NCBI GenBank assembly: GCA_963698535.1
Contig: CAVORD010000001.1
Location: forward strand, 1,612,001 to 1,676,000
Reading direction: 5' to 3'
Source: CAVORD01 sp963698535
GTDB taxonomy: Bacteria > Bacteroidota > Bacteroidia > Bacteroidales > VadinHA17
DNA length: 64,000 nucleotides
In this document: one piece after another, positions 29,147 to 37,784 of the stretch
Numbering within the stretch: the first letter of the stretch is position 1
Layout of the letters: each line of letters opens with the position of its first letter
The notes under the pieces: model-generated
The model's input: the letters and a program-made list of their open reading frames with translations, nothing else
What the model was told of the DNA's origin: nothing
Databases searched by the model: none
Position numbers and translations under genes: made by a program

Positions 29147-30450
29147 TGGGAACATTTCTCGTTAAGGGTGGTAACCGTTTGAAGGGTTCCATTATCCCGC
29201 AGGGAGCAAAGAACGAAGCCCTTCAGGTTCTGTGCGCAACACTTCTGACACCCGAAAAAGTTACTATCTCGAATATCCCCGATATCAGTGATGTCAATAA
29301 ACTTGTTGAACTTCTGGAATGTATCGGAGTAACAGTTACCAGACACGGCCATGGTACGGTAACCTTTGAGGCAAGGGAGATAAACATTGATTTTCTCCAT
29401 TCCGACGAATTCAAAGAGAAGAGTGCCGCCCTCAGGGGTTCAATAATGATTGTTGGTCCATTACTTGCACGCACAGGCGAGGCATTTATACCTAAGCCGG
29501 GAGGTGACAAAATAGGTAGAAGAAGGGTGGATACCCATTTCATTGGATTCCAGAAGCTTGGCGCGGAATTCAATTACGATCAGAATGCCTCCTTCTACAG
29601 TGTAAAGGCTAAGAAGCTTAAAGGTGCCTATATTCATCTTGACGAGGCATCGGTGACCGGTACTGCCAACATTATTATGGCATCGGTATTTGCAGAAGGG
29701 GTAACAACGATTTATAATGCAGCATGCGAACCATACATACAGCAACTTTGCAAGATGCTTGTTTCAATGGGTTCGAAGATAAGCGGGATCGGCTCTAACC
29801 TCATATCTATAACCGGCACAGATAAACTCGGAGGGTGCACACACAAAATACTCCCCGATATGATAGAGATAGGCTCATTCATTGGGCTGGCGGCAATGAC
29901 CGAATCGGAACTTACCATTAAGGATGTAAGCTACGACGATCTTGGAATAATCCCGGAATCATTCAGGCGACTGGGGATTAACCTCGAAAGAAGAGGCGAC
30001 GATATCTATATCCCTCAGCAGGACCATTACGAGATAGAAACATATATCGATGGGTCGATAATGACCATTGCCGATGCTATATGGCCTGGATTAACACCCG
30101 ACCTGCTCAGCGTCTTTCTGGTTACTGCCACACAGGCCAAAGGTGCCGTCCTTATCCATCAGAAAATGTTTGAGAGCCGCCTTTTCTTTGTTGATAAACT
30201 TATTGACATGGGTGCACAGATTATTCTTTGCGACCCTCACAGGGCAACGGTTATTGGTCACAATAAGGCAGTAAAACTCAGAGCTACAACAATGGTATCA
30301 CCGGATATAAGGGCCGGAGTGGCGCTTCTTATTGCTGCTCTCTCGGCCGAAGGGGAAAGTGTGATACACAACATTGAACAGATAGACCGAGGATACCAGA
30401 ATATTGACGTACGCCTTGGAAAACTGGGTGCAGATATCCGAAGAGTCTGA
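29146..30450 (+). CDS. murA: UDP-N-acetylglucosamine 1-carboxyvinyltransferase
   Basis: First committed step of peptidoglycan synthesis in the cytoplasm: transfer of enolpyruvate from PEP to UDP-GlcNAc. 434 residues. The substrate-binding KNEALQVL motif and the LRGSIMIVGPLLAR segment are present. The active-site loop reads PGGDKIGRRRVDTH: Asp121 replaces the Cys (115 in E. coli) that fosfomycin alkylates. Natural Asp variants are active and fosfomycin-insensitive. Coupled to the DUF4290 gene upstream. Confidence 0.97.
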   Translation: MGTFLVKGGNRLKGSIIPQGAKNEALQVLCATLLTPEKVTISNIPDISDVNKLVELLECIGVTVTRHGHGTVTFEAREINIDFLHSDEFKEKSAALRGSIMIVGPLLARTGEAFIPKPGGDKIGRRRVDTHFIGFQKLGAEFNYDQNASFYSVKAKKLKGAYIHLDEASVTGTANIIMASVFAEGVTTIYNAACEPYIQQLCKMLVSMGSKISGIGSNLISITGTDKLGGCTHKILPDMIEIGSFIGLAAMTESELTIKDVSYDDLGIIPESFRRLGINLERRGDDIYIPQQDHYEIETYIDGSIMTIADAIWPGLTPDLLSVFLVTATQAKGAVLIHQKMFESRLFFVDKLIDMGAQIILCDPHRATVIGHNKAVKLRATTMVSPDIRAGVALLIAALSAEGESVIHNIEQIDRGYQNIDVRLGKLGADIRRV

Positions 30451-30507
30451 GAGGACTCCACACCGGACTTTCATTTTATTCCCAACCCTTAAAACATATT
30501 TGAAATT

Positions 30508-30888
30508 ATGGATATTAAAGTAATAAATACTCCTAAGGCGCCTATACCTGCCGGTCACTATTCGCAGGGAACAGTCTATAACGGAGTTCTTTACGTTGCC
30601 GGTCAGGTGCCTGTTGTACCTGTCACAGGTGAAAAAATAACAGGATCGATAGAAGAACAGACCCTTCAGGTCCTCAATAATCTTAAGTCTATTGTCGAAG
30701 CTGCCGGCAGCGATATCTCACGAATACTTAAAGTTACTGTGTTTGTATCCGACATTGAATACTGGCCAGCCGTCAATAAGGTTTACTCAGAATTTTTTGG
30801 CTCCACAAAACCAGCCCGGGCGATAGTCCCGGTAAAAGAGCTGCATTATGGATTCAAAATTGAAATAGACGCCATAGCAGCCGTTTAG
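30508..30888 (+). CDS. ridA: RidA-family enamine/imine deaminase
   Basis: 126 residues, typical length. It speeds hydrolysis of reactive enamines such as 2-aminoacrylate. SQGTVYNGVLYVAGQVP, the key Arg104 in PARAIVPV and Glu119 near the end are in the expected places, so it should be active. It stands alone between murA and grpE. Confidence 0.95.
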   Translation: MDIKVINTPKAPIPAGHYSQGTVYNGVLYVAGQVPVVPVTGEKITGSIEEQTLQVLNNLKSIVEAAGSDISRILKVTVFVSDIEYWPAVNKVYSEFFGSTKPARAIVPVKELHYGFKIEIDAIAAV

Positions 30889-30934
30889 CCTGAGCTCTGC
30901 CCCGGAAACAAAGTTCCGTTATTCATAACCTATA

Positions 30935-30970
30935 TGTGACAATTTGGCAAAGCTTTGCCTATGGCTCACA
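30935..30970. promoter_or_regulatory. Extended dyad upstream of grpE
   Basis: A perfect 14-base palindrome GGCAAAGCTTTGCC (30946-30959) is flanked symmetrically by TGTGA (30935-30939) and TCACA (30966-30970), all centred on the same point. It could be an operator for the grpE-dnaJ genes or a hairpin ending ridA transcription; no T run follows, which favours an operator. It is not a CIRCE element. Confidence 0.5.
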
Positions 30971-31011
30971 TTTTGATAAGATTAAGCAACTAAACTGTCA
31001 ATAATTTGAAG

Positions 31012-31644
31012 ATGGCAAAGAAGAATAGTAAAGTTAAGTCCGGCAATGGTGCTGATAATGAGATAAAAAAAGGTAGTGTTCAACAAGATATGGAGAATGT
31101 GAAAAAAGAGGAGAAATCAAATAAAGATAAGTCAGAGAAAACAGAGAACACTGACCAGGAGGTATTAAAGAACAGTGAGACTGACAATTCGGAAGAGACC
31201 TTTGCCAACGCAGATGAAAAACTGGCAGAAGTTACTGATAGATATATCCGGCTCTCAGCTGAGTTCGATAACTACCGGAAGAGGACACTAAAAGAGAAAA
31301 TGGAGCTTTCCAGAAATGCCGGCGAGCAACTTCTTCTAAGGATATTACCTGTTATGGATGACTTTGAACGAGCATTGAAACTGATGGACAGCAACAGTGA
31401 CTGCAAGGCAATGAAAGAAGGCATTGACTTGATATACAATAAATTCAGGGATTTTCTAAAGCAAAGTGGTGTAAAGGAGGTAGAAGCACTTGGCAGTGAG
31501 TTTGATGTTGAGACACATGAAGCGATCACCAAAGTACCGGCACAGGATAAATCTCAAAAAGGCAAAGTAGTCGATGTGGTTGAGAAGGGGTATTACCTGA
31601 ATGATAAAATTATCAGGTTCCCGAAAGTTGTAGTTGGAGATTAA
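31012..31644 (+). CDS. grpE: Nucleotide exchange factor GrpE
   Basis: Releases ADP from DnaK in the Hsp70 cycle. 210 residues from the ATG at 31012 (a TTG two codons earlier is less likely). A charged N-terminal region (1-60) precedes the long helix (RYIRLSAEFDNYRKRTLKEK) and the beta-wing domain (VDVVEKGYYLNDKIIRFPKVVV). It is 26 bases ahead of dnaJ; dnaK is not in the window. Confidence 0.96.
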   Translation: MAKKNSKVKSGNGADNEIKKGSVQQDMENVKKEEKSNKDKSEKTENTDQEVLKNSETDNSEETFANADEKLAEVTDRYIRLSAEFDNYRKRTLKEKMELSRNAGEQLLLRILPVMDDFERALKLMDSNSDCKAMKEGIDLIYNKFRDFLKQSGVKEVEALGSEFDVETHEAITKVPAQDKSQKGKVVDVVEKGYYLNDKIIRFPKVVVGD

Positions 31645-31670
31645 GCCAAAAAAAGAAAGGAACAGGCAGG

Positions 31671-32822
31671 ATGTCAAAAAGAGATTACTATGAGGTATTA
31701 GGTGTGCCTAAAAACGCTTCAAAGGAGGAGATTAAGAAGGCTTACAGAAAACAAGCCATCAAATATCATCCTGATAAAAATCCCGGTGACTCCTCGGCTG
31801 AGGAGAACTTCAAGCATGCTGCGGAGGCATATGAAGTACTTAGCAACGAAGAAAAAAGAGCCAGATATGATCGTTTTGGGCATGCAGGAATGGGAGGTTC
31901 AGGTAATGGCTTCGGTGGTGCGGGAATGTCCATGGAGGATATATTCTCATCCTTCGGAGATATTTTTGGTGACGCCTTTGGTGGCTTTGGAGGGTTTGGT
32001 GGAAGCACCCGACGCGGAAGAAGAGTTAATAAGGGATCGAATCTGCGAATAAAGGTAAAACTGACCCTGGCCGAGGTAGCAAACGGGACAGATAAGAAAC
32101 TTAAAGTAAATAAATATGTAGCATGTAAATCGTGCGACGGTACAGGCGCTGAAAGCAGCAGTAGCTACTCCACGTGCGGCGCTTGTAACGGAACAGGTCA
32201 TGTAACGAGGATAACCAACACTATACTGGGTCAGATGCAGACATCCCAGGTCTGTAACAGTTGCGGCGGTGAGGGCAAGACCATAACAAAAAAATGTGCC
32301 ACATGCTATGGCGAAGGTATTATAGAGGGAGAAGAGATAGTAAAAGTATCTATTCCTGCCGGTGTTGCCAGGGGAATGCAGATGAATCTAACCGGTAAAG
32401 GAAACGCCCCGAGGAGAGGAGGAATTAACGGAGATCTTCATGTTGTTATTGAAGAAGAGGATCATCCGGAACTAATAAGGGAGGGCAATGACCTACTCTA
32501 CAATCTGTTCATAAGCTTCCCCGATGCTTCCTTGGGCAAACAGGTAGAGATACCTACAGTGGAGGGTGCAGTAAAAATAAAAATTGAAGCCGGAACACAG
32601 GCCGGTAAGATTCTCCGGCTGAGAGGAAAAGGATTACCCGAGGTAAACGGATATGGTAAGGGCGACCTCCTTGTAAACGTTAATGTGTGGGTACCCAAAC
32701 ACCTTTCCAAAGAGGAGATGAAGATCATCGAAAAGCTTGGGGAGTCTGAAAACTTTATACCTAAACCGGACAAAAATGACAAATCATTCTTTGAGAGAAT
32801 GAGAGGTTATTTTGAACAATAG
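31671..32822 (+). CDS. dnaJ: Chaperone DnaJ
   Basis: Hsp40 co-chaperone that delivers substrates to DnaK. 383 residues: J domain with HPD at 33-35, a Gly/Phe-rich stretch (about 72-117), four CxxCxGxG zinc repeats (CKSCDGTG, CGACNGTG, CNSCGGEG, CATCYGEG; about 147-215) and the C-terminal peptide-binding domains. All features of a full type-I DnaJ are present. Forms an operon with grpE. Confidence 0.97.
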   Translation: MSKRDYYEVLGVPKNASKEEIKKAYRKQAIKYHPDKNPGDSSAEENFKHAAEAYEVLSNEEKRARYDRFGHAGMGGSGNGFGGAGMSMEDIFSSFGDIFGDAFGGFGGFGGSTRRGRRVNKGSNLRIKVKLTLAEVANGTDKKLKVNKYVACKSCDGTGAESSSSYSTCGACNGTGHVTRITNTILGQMQTSQVCNSCGGEGKTITKKCATCYGEGIIEGEEIVKVSIPAGVARGMQMNLTGKGNAPRRGGINGDLHVVIEEEDHPELIREGNDLLYNLFISFPDASLGKQVEIPTVEGAVKIKIEAGTQAGKILRLRGKGLPEVNGYGKGDLLVNVNVWVPKHLSKEEMKIIEKLGESENFIPKPDKNDKSFFERMRGYFEQ

Positions 32823-32871
32823 ACATTTTAACAGTACTTTGAAACGACGGGCCACCATTTGACAAATTTCA

Positions 32872-32902
32872 TTTGCCATTGGATGGCTTCTTTGTATATT
32901 TA
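32872..32902 (+). promoter_or_regulatory. Bacteroidota-type promoter for the ABC exporter operon
   Basis: TTTG at 32872-32875 and TATATTTA at 32895-32902 with a 19-base spacer match -33/-7 with one mismatch at the last base. The start codon follows about 30 bases later. Confidence 0.55.
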
Positions 32903-32931
32903 CCCTTACCAATAATATAACCCCGATAGCA

Positions 32932-33867
32932 ATGACATTATTTGAAGCTAAAAATGTATCGAAAAGTTTTGCTACCCAAAAAGCACTTGACGATGTATCC
33001 CTTTCTGTTTCTGAGGGATCTATTCACGGCCTGCTGGGACCCAATGGAGCAGGCAAAACAACTCTTATAAGAATTATTAACCAGATCACTGCACCCGATA
33101 CAGGAACACTGTTCCTCGAAGGCCGTAAGCTTAGTCCCGACGATGTGACGCGGATAGGTTACCTCCCGGAAGAGAGGGGTCTTTATAAGAAGATGAAAGT
33201 TGGGGAACAGGCACTCTACTTTGCCAGACTAAAAGGACTTAGTCATGCCGAAGCAATGAGAAGGCTGAAATTCTGGTTCACTAAACTCGATATAATTGAC
33301 TGGTGGGGCAAGAAGGTTGAAGAGCTTTCGAAAGGGATGCAGCAGAAGGTACAGTTTGTTATTACCATCCTGCACGAACCACGACTGCTGATCTTTGATG
33401 AGCCTTTTAGCGGATTCGATCCAATTAATGCCAATATTTTAAAGAAAGAGATCCTCGGACTGAAAGAGAAAGGTGCCACTATCATATTCTCAACCCATAA
33501 TATGGAGTCCGTTGAGGAGCTATGCGATAATATTACGCTGATAAACAGGGCAGAGACGATCCTCGATGGCAGCGTAAATGATATCCGTAAAAAATGGGCG
33601 GCTAATGAGTATGAGGTGCTTTTCGACGGTACTCCGAAAGTTAACGGCAGCTCTATGTTTGATATCCTGGAGACAAAAGCTGAAAACAAGAACACTTTTC
33701 TCCGTTTAAAAGCCCACGATAAGGTGGAAGTAAACGATCTGCTGAAAGATATGCTGGGAGCAGGCAAGGTCCTTTCCTTTAATCCGGCCCTGCCCAGTAT
33801 GAATGAGATCTTTATCAGGGTAGTGGAATCAAGAAATGAATCTGTTGACAATAAAAAACAAAAGTGA
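32932..33867 (+). CDS. ABC transporter ATP-binding protein (NatA-like)
   Basis: 311 residues. Walker A GPNGAGKT (36-43), signature LSKGMQQKVQ and Walker B LLIFDEPFSGFD are intact, so it should hydrolyse ATP. A C-terminal extension of about 90 residues follows the ATPase core, as in the NatA/DUF4162 group. It shares its stop codon with the start of the permease gene. Substrate unknown; related systems export sodium, drugs or peptides. Confidence 0.95.
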   Translation: MTLFEAKNVSKSFATQKALDDVSLSVSEGSIHGLLGPNGAGKTTLIRIINQITAPDTGTLFLEGRKLSPDDVTRIGYLPEERGLYKKMKVGEQALYFARLKGLSHAEAMRRLKFWFTKLDIIDWWGKKVEELSKGMQQKVQFVITILHEPRLLIFDEPFSGFDPINANILKKEILGLKEKGATIIFSTHNMESVEELCDNITLINRAETILDGSVNDIRKKWAANEYEVLFDGTPKVNGSSMFDILETKAENKNTFLRLKAHDKVEVNDLLKDMLGAGKVLSFNPALPSMNEIFIRVVESRNESVDNKKQK

Positions 33868-35228
33868 TGAGCAAGATTACTGTAATAATTAAAAGAGAAT
33901 ATGTTACCAGGGTAAGGAAGAAGTCTTTTCTTATTATGACAATCCTTGCTCCCATCCTTATTGCGGCCGTCATTTTTGTGCCTGTAATAATCATGACCGG
34001 CCAGAAGGGTGAGCAAAAAAAGATAGCTGTTGTTGAAGATGGATCTGATCTCTTCAAAAACAAGATACCAAATACTTCGGAAACGGAATTTGTATATCTC
34101 GAAAATACCGACATAAACGTACTTAAGAATAACTTCTCTGAAGCAGGCTATTATGGTGTTCTTTTCATTTCGCCGGTGGTTACCACCGTCCCGAATGCCG
34201 TACAGCTGATATCAAGAAAACAGCCTCCTATGTCACTCATTGATCATATCAGTAATGCTATGGAGAAGGAGATCGAGCGTCAGAAACTGTTATCCTACGA
34301 TATTGAAGATCTCGATAAAATATTGGCCAGCATACGTACAAATGTATCAATCCAAACCATCAAGATCGACGAAACAGGAGTGGTGAAAGAGACAAACACA
34401 GGCATAGCAATGGCGTTGGCTTATATCGGCGGATTCATGATGTACATGCTCGTGTTCATCTTCGGCACACAGGTTATGCGTGGCGTAATAGAGGAGAAAA
34501 CTAACAGGGTTGTGGAGGTACTGGTTTCATCGGTCAAACCAATCGAACTAATGATGGGTAAGATAATAGGGATAGCTCTGGTAGGACTAACCCAGTTCTT
34601 TATCTGGATAACACTTACTTTCGTTGCTGTTACGGTGGTACAGACGACATTCCTTGATAAGGAACAGTTAAGTCAGATAACACAAAATATGCCTCAGGAG
34701 ATGATGACCACATCACCCGGCTTACAGGGACTTCAACAGAATACGGCAACTGCCAACCCGGAGCTTGGGGAACTGGCATCACTGTTCAGCAGTGCGATGA
34801 ATCTACCGTGGGGACTTATCATCTTCTCCTTTGTATTTTATTTCCTTACCGGCTATCTGCTCTATGCATCTCTCTTTGCTGCAATAGGATCGGCGGTCGA
34901 TAATGAGACAGATACCCAACAATTTATGTTGCCTATAACAATACCCATAATTCTGGGGTTGATGGTAGCCATGGGTACAATGGAAAATCCGGAGAGCGCT
35001 GTCACCTTCTGGTTCTCTATTATCCCGCTCACATCACCTATCGTTATGATGGCACGAATTCCATTCGGTGTGCCGGCATGGGAACTTGCCCTCTCTATGG
35101 GTCTTATGGTAGTATCATTCCTTTTCTTCGTATGGCTGGCAGCCAAAATTTACCGTACAGGTATCCTTATGTATGGAAAGAAACCGTCATATAAGGAGAT
35201 GTGGAAATGGATAAGATATAAGGGTTAG
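33867..35228 (+). CDS. ABC-2 family transporter permease (NatB-like)
   Basis: 453 residues from the ATG at 33867, which overlaps the upstream stop by one base. One N-terminal membrane segment, an outside domain of about 140 residues, then five or six membrane segments from about 175. QVMRGVIEEKTNRVVEVLVSSV before the second core segment is the usual NatB-type motif. Works with the preceding ATPase as an exporter. Confidence 0.93.
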   Translation: MSKITVIIKREYVTRVRKKSFLIMTILAPILIAAVIFVPVIIMTGQKGEQKKIAVVEDGSDLFKNKIPNTSETEFVYLENTDINVLKNNFSEAGYYGVLFISPVVTTVPNAVQLISRKQPPMSLIDHISNAMEKEIERQKLLSYDIEDLDKILASIRTNVSIQTIKIDETGVVKETNTGIAMALAYIGGFMMYMLVFIFGTQVMRGVIEEKTNRVVEVLVSSVKPIELMMGKIIGIALVGLTQFFIWITLTFVAVTVVQTTFLDKEQLSQITQNMPQEMMTTSPGLQGLQQNTATANPELGELASLFSSAMNLPWGLIIFSFVFYFLTGYLLYASLFAAIGSAVDNETDTQQFMLPITIPIILGLMVAMGTMENPESAVTFWFSIIPLTSPIVMMARIPFGVPAWELALSMGLMVVSFLFFVWLAAKIYRTGILMYGKKPSYKEMWKWIRYKG

Positions 35229-35240
35229 AGTAGCCAAGAG

Positions 35241-35260
35241 CCTGCCGGCCGGCCGGCAGG
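35241..35260. repeat. 20-base perfect GC palindrome
   Basis: Two CCTGCCGGCC-type arms form a perfect 20-base palindrome between the ABC permease and the response regulator. A related CCTGCCT/AGGCAGG stem lies after the regulator (36500-36538). Possibly a small intergenic repeat family or a terminator without a T run. Confidence 0.6.
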
Positions 35261-35315
35261 TGAACCAAAGTTGAGGGTTTAAGGATAGAGGTAGATAAAT
35301 AACGATAATAAGTGT

Positions 35316-36491
35316 ATGGCAAAGATCCTGGTAATAGATGATGAGAAGGCAATAAGAAACACCCTTAAGGAGGTACTTGAATATGAGAACCATGAGGTGG
35401 ATCTGGCAGAGGACGGACCAACCGGACTGGAGCAATTTGGTAACGGACAGTATGATATAGTACTGTGCGATATCAAAATGCCAAAGATGGATGGTGTTGA
35501 GGTTCTTGACAAAATAATTGAAGCCGGTACTGACACCCCCGTGGTTATGATAAGCGGTCACGGCAACATAGATACAGCCGTTGAAAGCATAAAGAAAGGA
35601 GCCTTCGACTTCCTTGAAAAACCGCTCGACCTGAACAGGGTGCTGATAACAATTAGGAATGCAACCGACAAATCGCGGTTAATTACTCAAACACAGGCAC
35701 TTAAAAAACAAGTTAGCCAGAAGTATGAGATAATTGGTCACTCCGAAAAAATAATACAGGTTGTTGACATGATCGACAGGGTCGCCCCTACCGATGCACG
35801 TATCCTGATAACCGGAGCCAACGGTACGGGAAAAGAACTCGTTGCACGGCAGATACATGAAAAAAGCAACAGGCGCGGTGGTCCTTTCATTGAAGTTAAC
35901 TGTGCGGCCATACCTTCTGAACTAATTGAAAGCGAACTATTTGGCCACGAAAAAGGGTCTTTTACCTCTGCAATAAAACAGAGGAAGGGTAAATTTGAAC
36001 TGGCCGAGGGAGGAACCATTTTCCTTGATGAAATAGGCGATATGAGCCTCTCGGCACAGGCCAAGGTTCTAAGAGTACTTCAGGAACATAAGCTAACCAG
36101 GGTCGGTTCGGATAAGGACATCAAGGTTGATGTAAGAGTACTGGCTGCAACAAATAAGAATATCAGGTCGGAGATCGACAACAACAACTTCAGGGAGGAC
36201 CTCTACCACAGGCTGAGTGTTATACTTATCCACGTACCTTCATTAAATGAGAGAAGCGACGATATTCCGGAACTGGCCGAATACTTTAACCGCATTATCT
36301 GCGAAGATTATGGTGTCCCTGTAAAGAAAATTACAAAGGATGCCATTGAGCAGCTACAAAAAATTAACTGGACAGGAAATATAAGAGAGTTCAGAAACGT
36401 TCTCGAACGCCTTATTATTCTCTGTCCTGAAGAGATCACCGGTAAGGAGGTAGTGGCTTATGCACATCCTGTCTCAGGTAATATTAAGTAA
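35316..36491 (+). CDS. NtrC/NtrX-like response regulator lacking the Fis DNA-binding domain
   Basis: 391 residues. Receiver domain at 1-120 with phospho-acceptor Asp52 in LCDIKMPKMDG; AAA+ sigma-54 interaction domain at about 138-370 with Walker A GANGTGKE (167-174) and LDEIGDMSL. The loop that contacts sigma-54, normally GAFTGA, reads GSFTSA (214-219). The protein ends 25 residues after the AAA+ lid, so the C-terminal Fis-type helix-turn-helix is absent, and only 63 bases separate it from hydF, so no lost domain is hidden downstream. Whether it still activates sigma-54 transcription is open. No histidine kinase gene is nearby. Confidence 0.9.
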   Translation: MAKILVIDDEKAIRNTLKEVLEYENHEVDLAEDGPTGLEQFGNGQYDIVLCDIKMPKMDGVEVLDKIIEAGTDTPVVMISGHGNIDTAVESIKKGAFDFLEKPLDLNRVLITIRNATDKSRLITQTQALKKQVSQKYEIIGHSEKIIQVVDMIDRVAPTDARILITGANGTGKELVARQIHEKSNRRGGPFIEVNCAAIPSELIESELFGHEKGSFTSAIKQRKGKFELAEGGTIFLDEIGDMSLSAQAKVLRVLQEHKLTRVGSDKDIKVDVRVLAATNKNIRSEIDNNNFREDLYHRLSVILIHVPSLNERSDDIPELAEYFNRIICEDYGVPVKKITKDAIEQLQKINWTGNIREFRNVLERLIILCPEEITGKEVVAYAHPVSGNIK

Positions 36492-36499
36492 AAAGGAGA

Positions 36500-36538
36500 C
36501 CTGCCTGCGTAGCTCCGGCATTTAAACCGGAAGGCAGG
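36500..36538. repeat. Hairpin repeat between the response regulator and hydF
   Basis: CCTGCCT (36500-36506) pairs with AGGCAGG (36532-36538) and TCCGG (36514-36518) with CCGGA (36527-36531) across an AT-rich loop. Similar in core sequence to the palindrome at 35241-35260; may act as terminator or RNA-stability element. Confidence 0.55.
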
Positions 36539-36554
36539 GATTGAAGATTTTGTT

Positions 36555-37784
36555 ATGGCAAAGGGGAAAGATACAACACCGCACATAGGAATATTCGGTC
36601 GTAGGAATAATGGCAAAAGCAGCCTCATAAACAGTCTTGCCGGTCAGGATATCTCCATTGTATCCGATAGTCCGGGTACAACCACCGATCCGGTAAAAAG
36701 ATCATTTGAGATCACAGATTTTGGTCCGGTGGTACTTATCGACACGGCAGGGATCGACGATACCGGATCACTGGGTGAGAAGAGAATTGAGAGAACACTC
36801 AACATTATTTCACGCATAGATCTGGCCATGATAACAGTAACAGATAACATCTGGGGTGAATATGAAAAAGATCTGGCCGAAAGATTCAGAAAAGAGGGTA
36901 TACCCTTTCTGGTGGTTCATTCAAAAAGTGATATTGTAAAGCCCGCACAACCATTCCGTGATTTTATATTAAGTGAAACAGGGAATCCGCTCATTGAGTA
37001 CTCCTCCTCCGATAAACGCAATTATGAGGAGCTCATCTCCCGTATCAGAAAGTCCATTCCCGAGAAGAGTATGGTCTTTAAGTCACTTCTGGGCGGTATC
37101 ATTAAAAGGGACGACCTTGTACTGCTGGTAACACCCGTTGATGCGGAAGCGCCGGCGGGAAGGATGATACTTCCGCAAATGCAGGCTGTGAGAGATGTGA
37201 TTGACAACCATGCTGTTGCAATTGTCCTAAGGGAGATGGAGATAGAGAATTTTTTAAAGAATACCGGAATAAAACCGGCACTTGTTGTTACCGATTCGCA
37301 GGCCTTCGCCAAGGTAGCAGCATCAATACCTCCTGATGTCCCGTTAACAGGCTTCAGTATTATGCTGGCTCATCACAAAGGAAATTTTGATGAGTACCTT
37401 AAGGGTACACCTGCGATATCGACCCTGCAGGATGGCGACAGGATAATTCTGCTGGAGTCGTGCTCCCACCATGTGGCATGTGACGACATTGGCCGTGACA
37501 AGATACCCGCCTGGCTAAGAAAATTCACCGGCAAAAAGCTGGATTTTGATATTGTTGCAGGTCTGGATGAGATACCCAGGCCCATGGGTGATTATGCTCT
37601 TTTGATACAATGCGGTGGCTGCATGATAACCAGACGTCAGCTCAACGCACGCCTCAACAAGGCTATAGACAAGGCTGTTCCAATTACTAACTACGGAATG
37701 ACAATTGCATGGGTTACAGGCATCTATGAGAGAGCAGTGGCTCCATTCCTGCAGATTGAAGAGGGAGATCAGAATCTGAAGTAG
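36555..37784 (+). CDS. hydF: [FeFe]-hydrogenase maturation GTPase HydF
   Basis: Scaffold and GTPase on which the 2Fe subcluster of [FeFe]-hydrogenase is built before transfer to HydA. 409 residues. G domain with GRRNNGKSS, TTTDP and DTAG; C-terminal iron-sulphur site as CSHH (Cys303, His305) and CGGC (Cys353, Cys356), fitting CxHx(46-53)CxxC. hydE, hydG and the hydrogenase are not in the window. The last 16 bases overlap the convergent SGNH-MBOAT gene. Confidence 0.96.
   Translation: MAKGKDTTPHIGIFGRRNNGKSSLINSLAGQDISIVSDSPGTTTDPVKRSFEITDFGPVVLIDTAGIDDTGSLGEKRIERTLNIISRIDLAMITVTDNIWGEYEKDLAERFRKEGIPFLVVHSKSDIVKPAQPFRDFILSETGNPLIEYSSSDKRNYEELISRIRKSIPEKSMVFKSLLGGIIKRDDLVLLVTPVDAEAPAGRMILPQMQAVRDVIDNHAVAIVLREMEIENFLKNTGIKPALVVTDSQAFAKVAASIPPDVPLTGFSIMLAHHKGNFDEYLKGTPAISTLQDGDRIILLESCSHHVACDDIGRDKIPAWLRKFTGKKLDFDIVAGLDEIPRPMGDYALLIQCGGCMITRRQLNARLNKAIDKAVPITNYGMTIAWVTGIYERAVAPFLQIEEGDQNLK

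Noticed and set aside
30889..31011. CIRCE (HrcA operator) upstream of grpE
   Set aside because: The dyad present does not match TTAGCACTC-N9-GAGTGCTAA.
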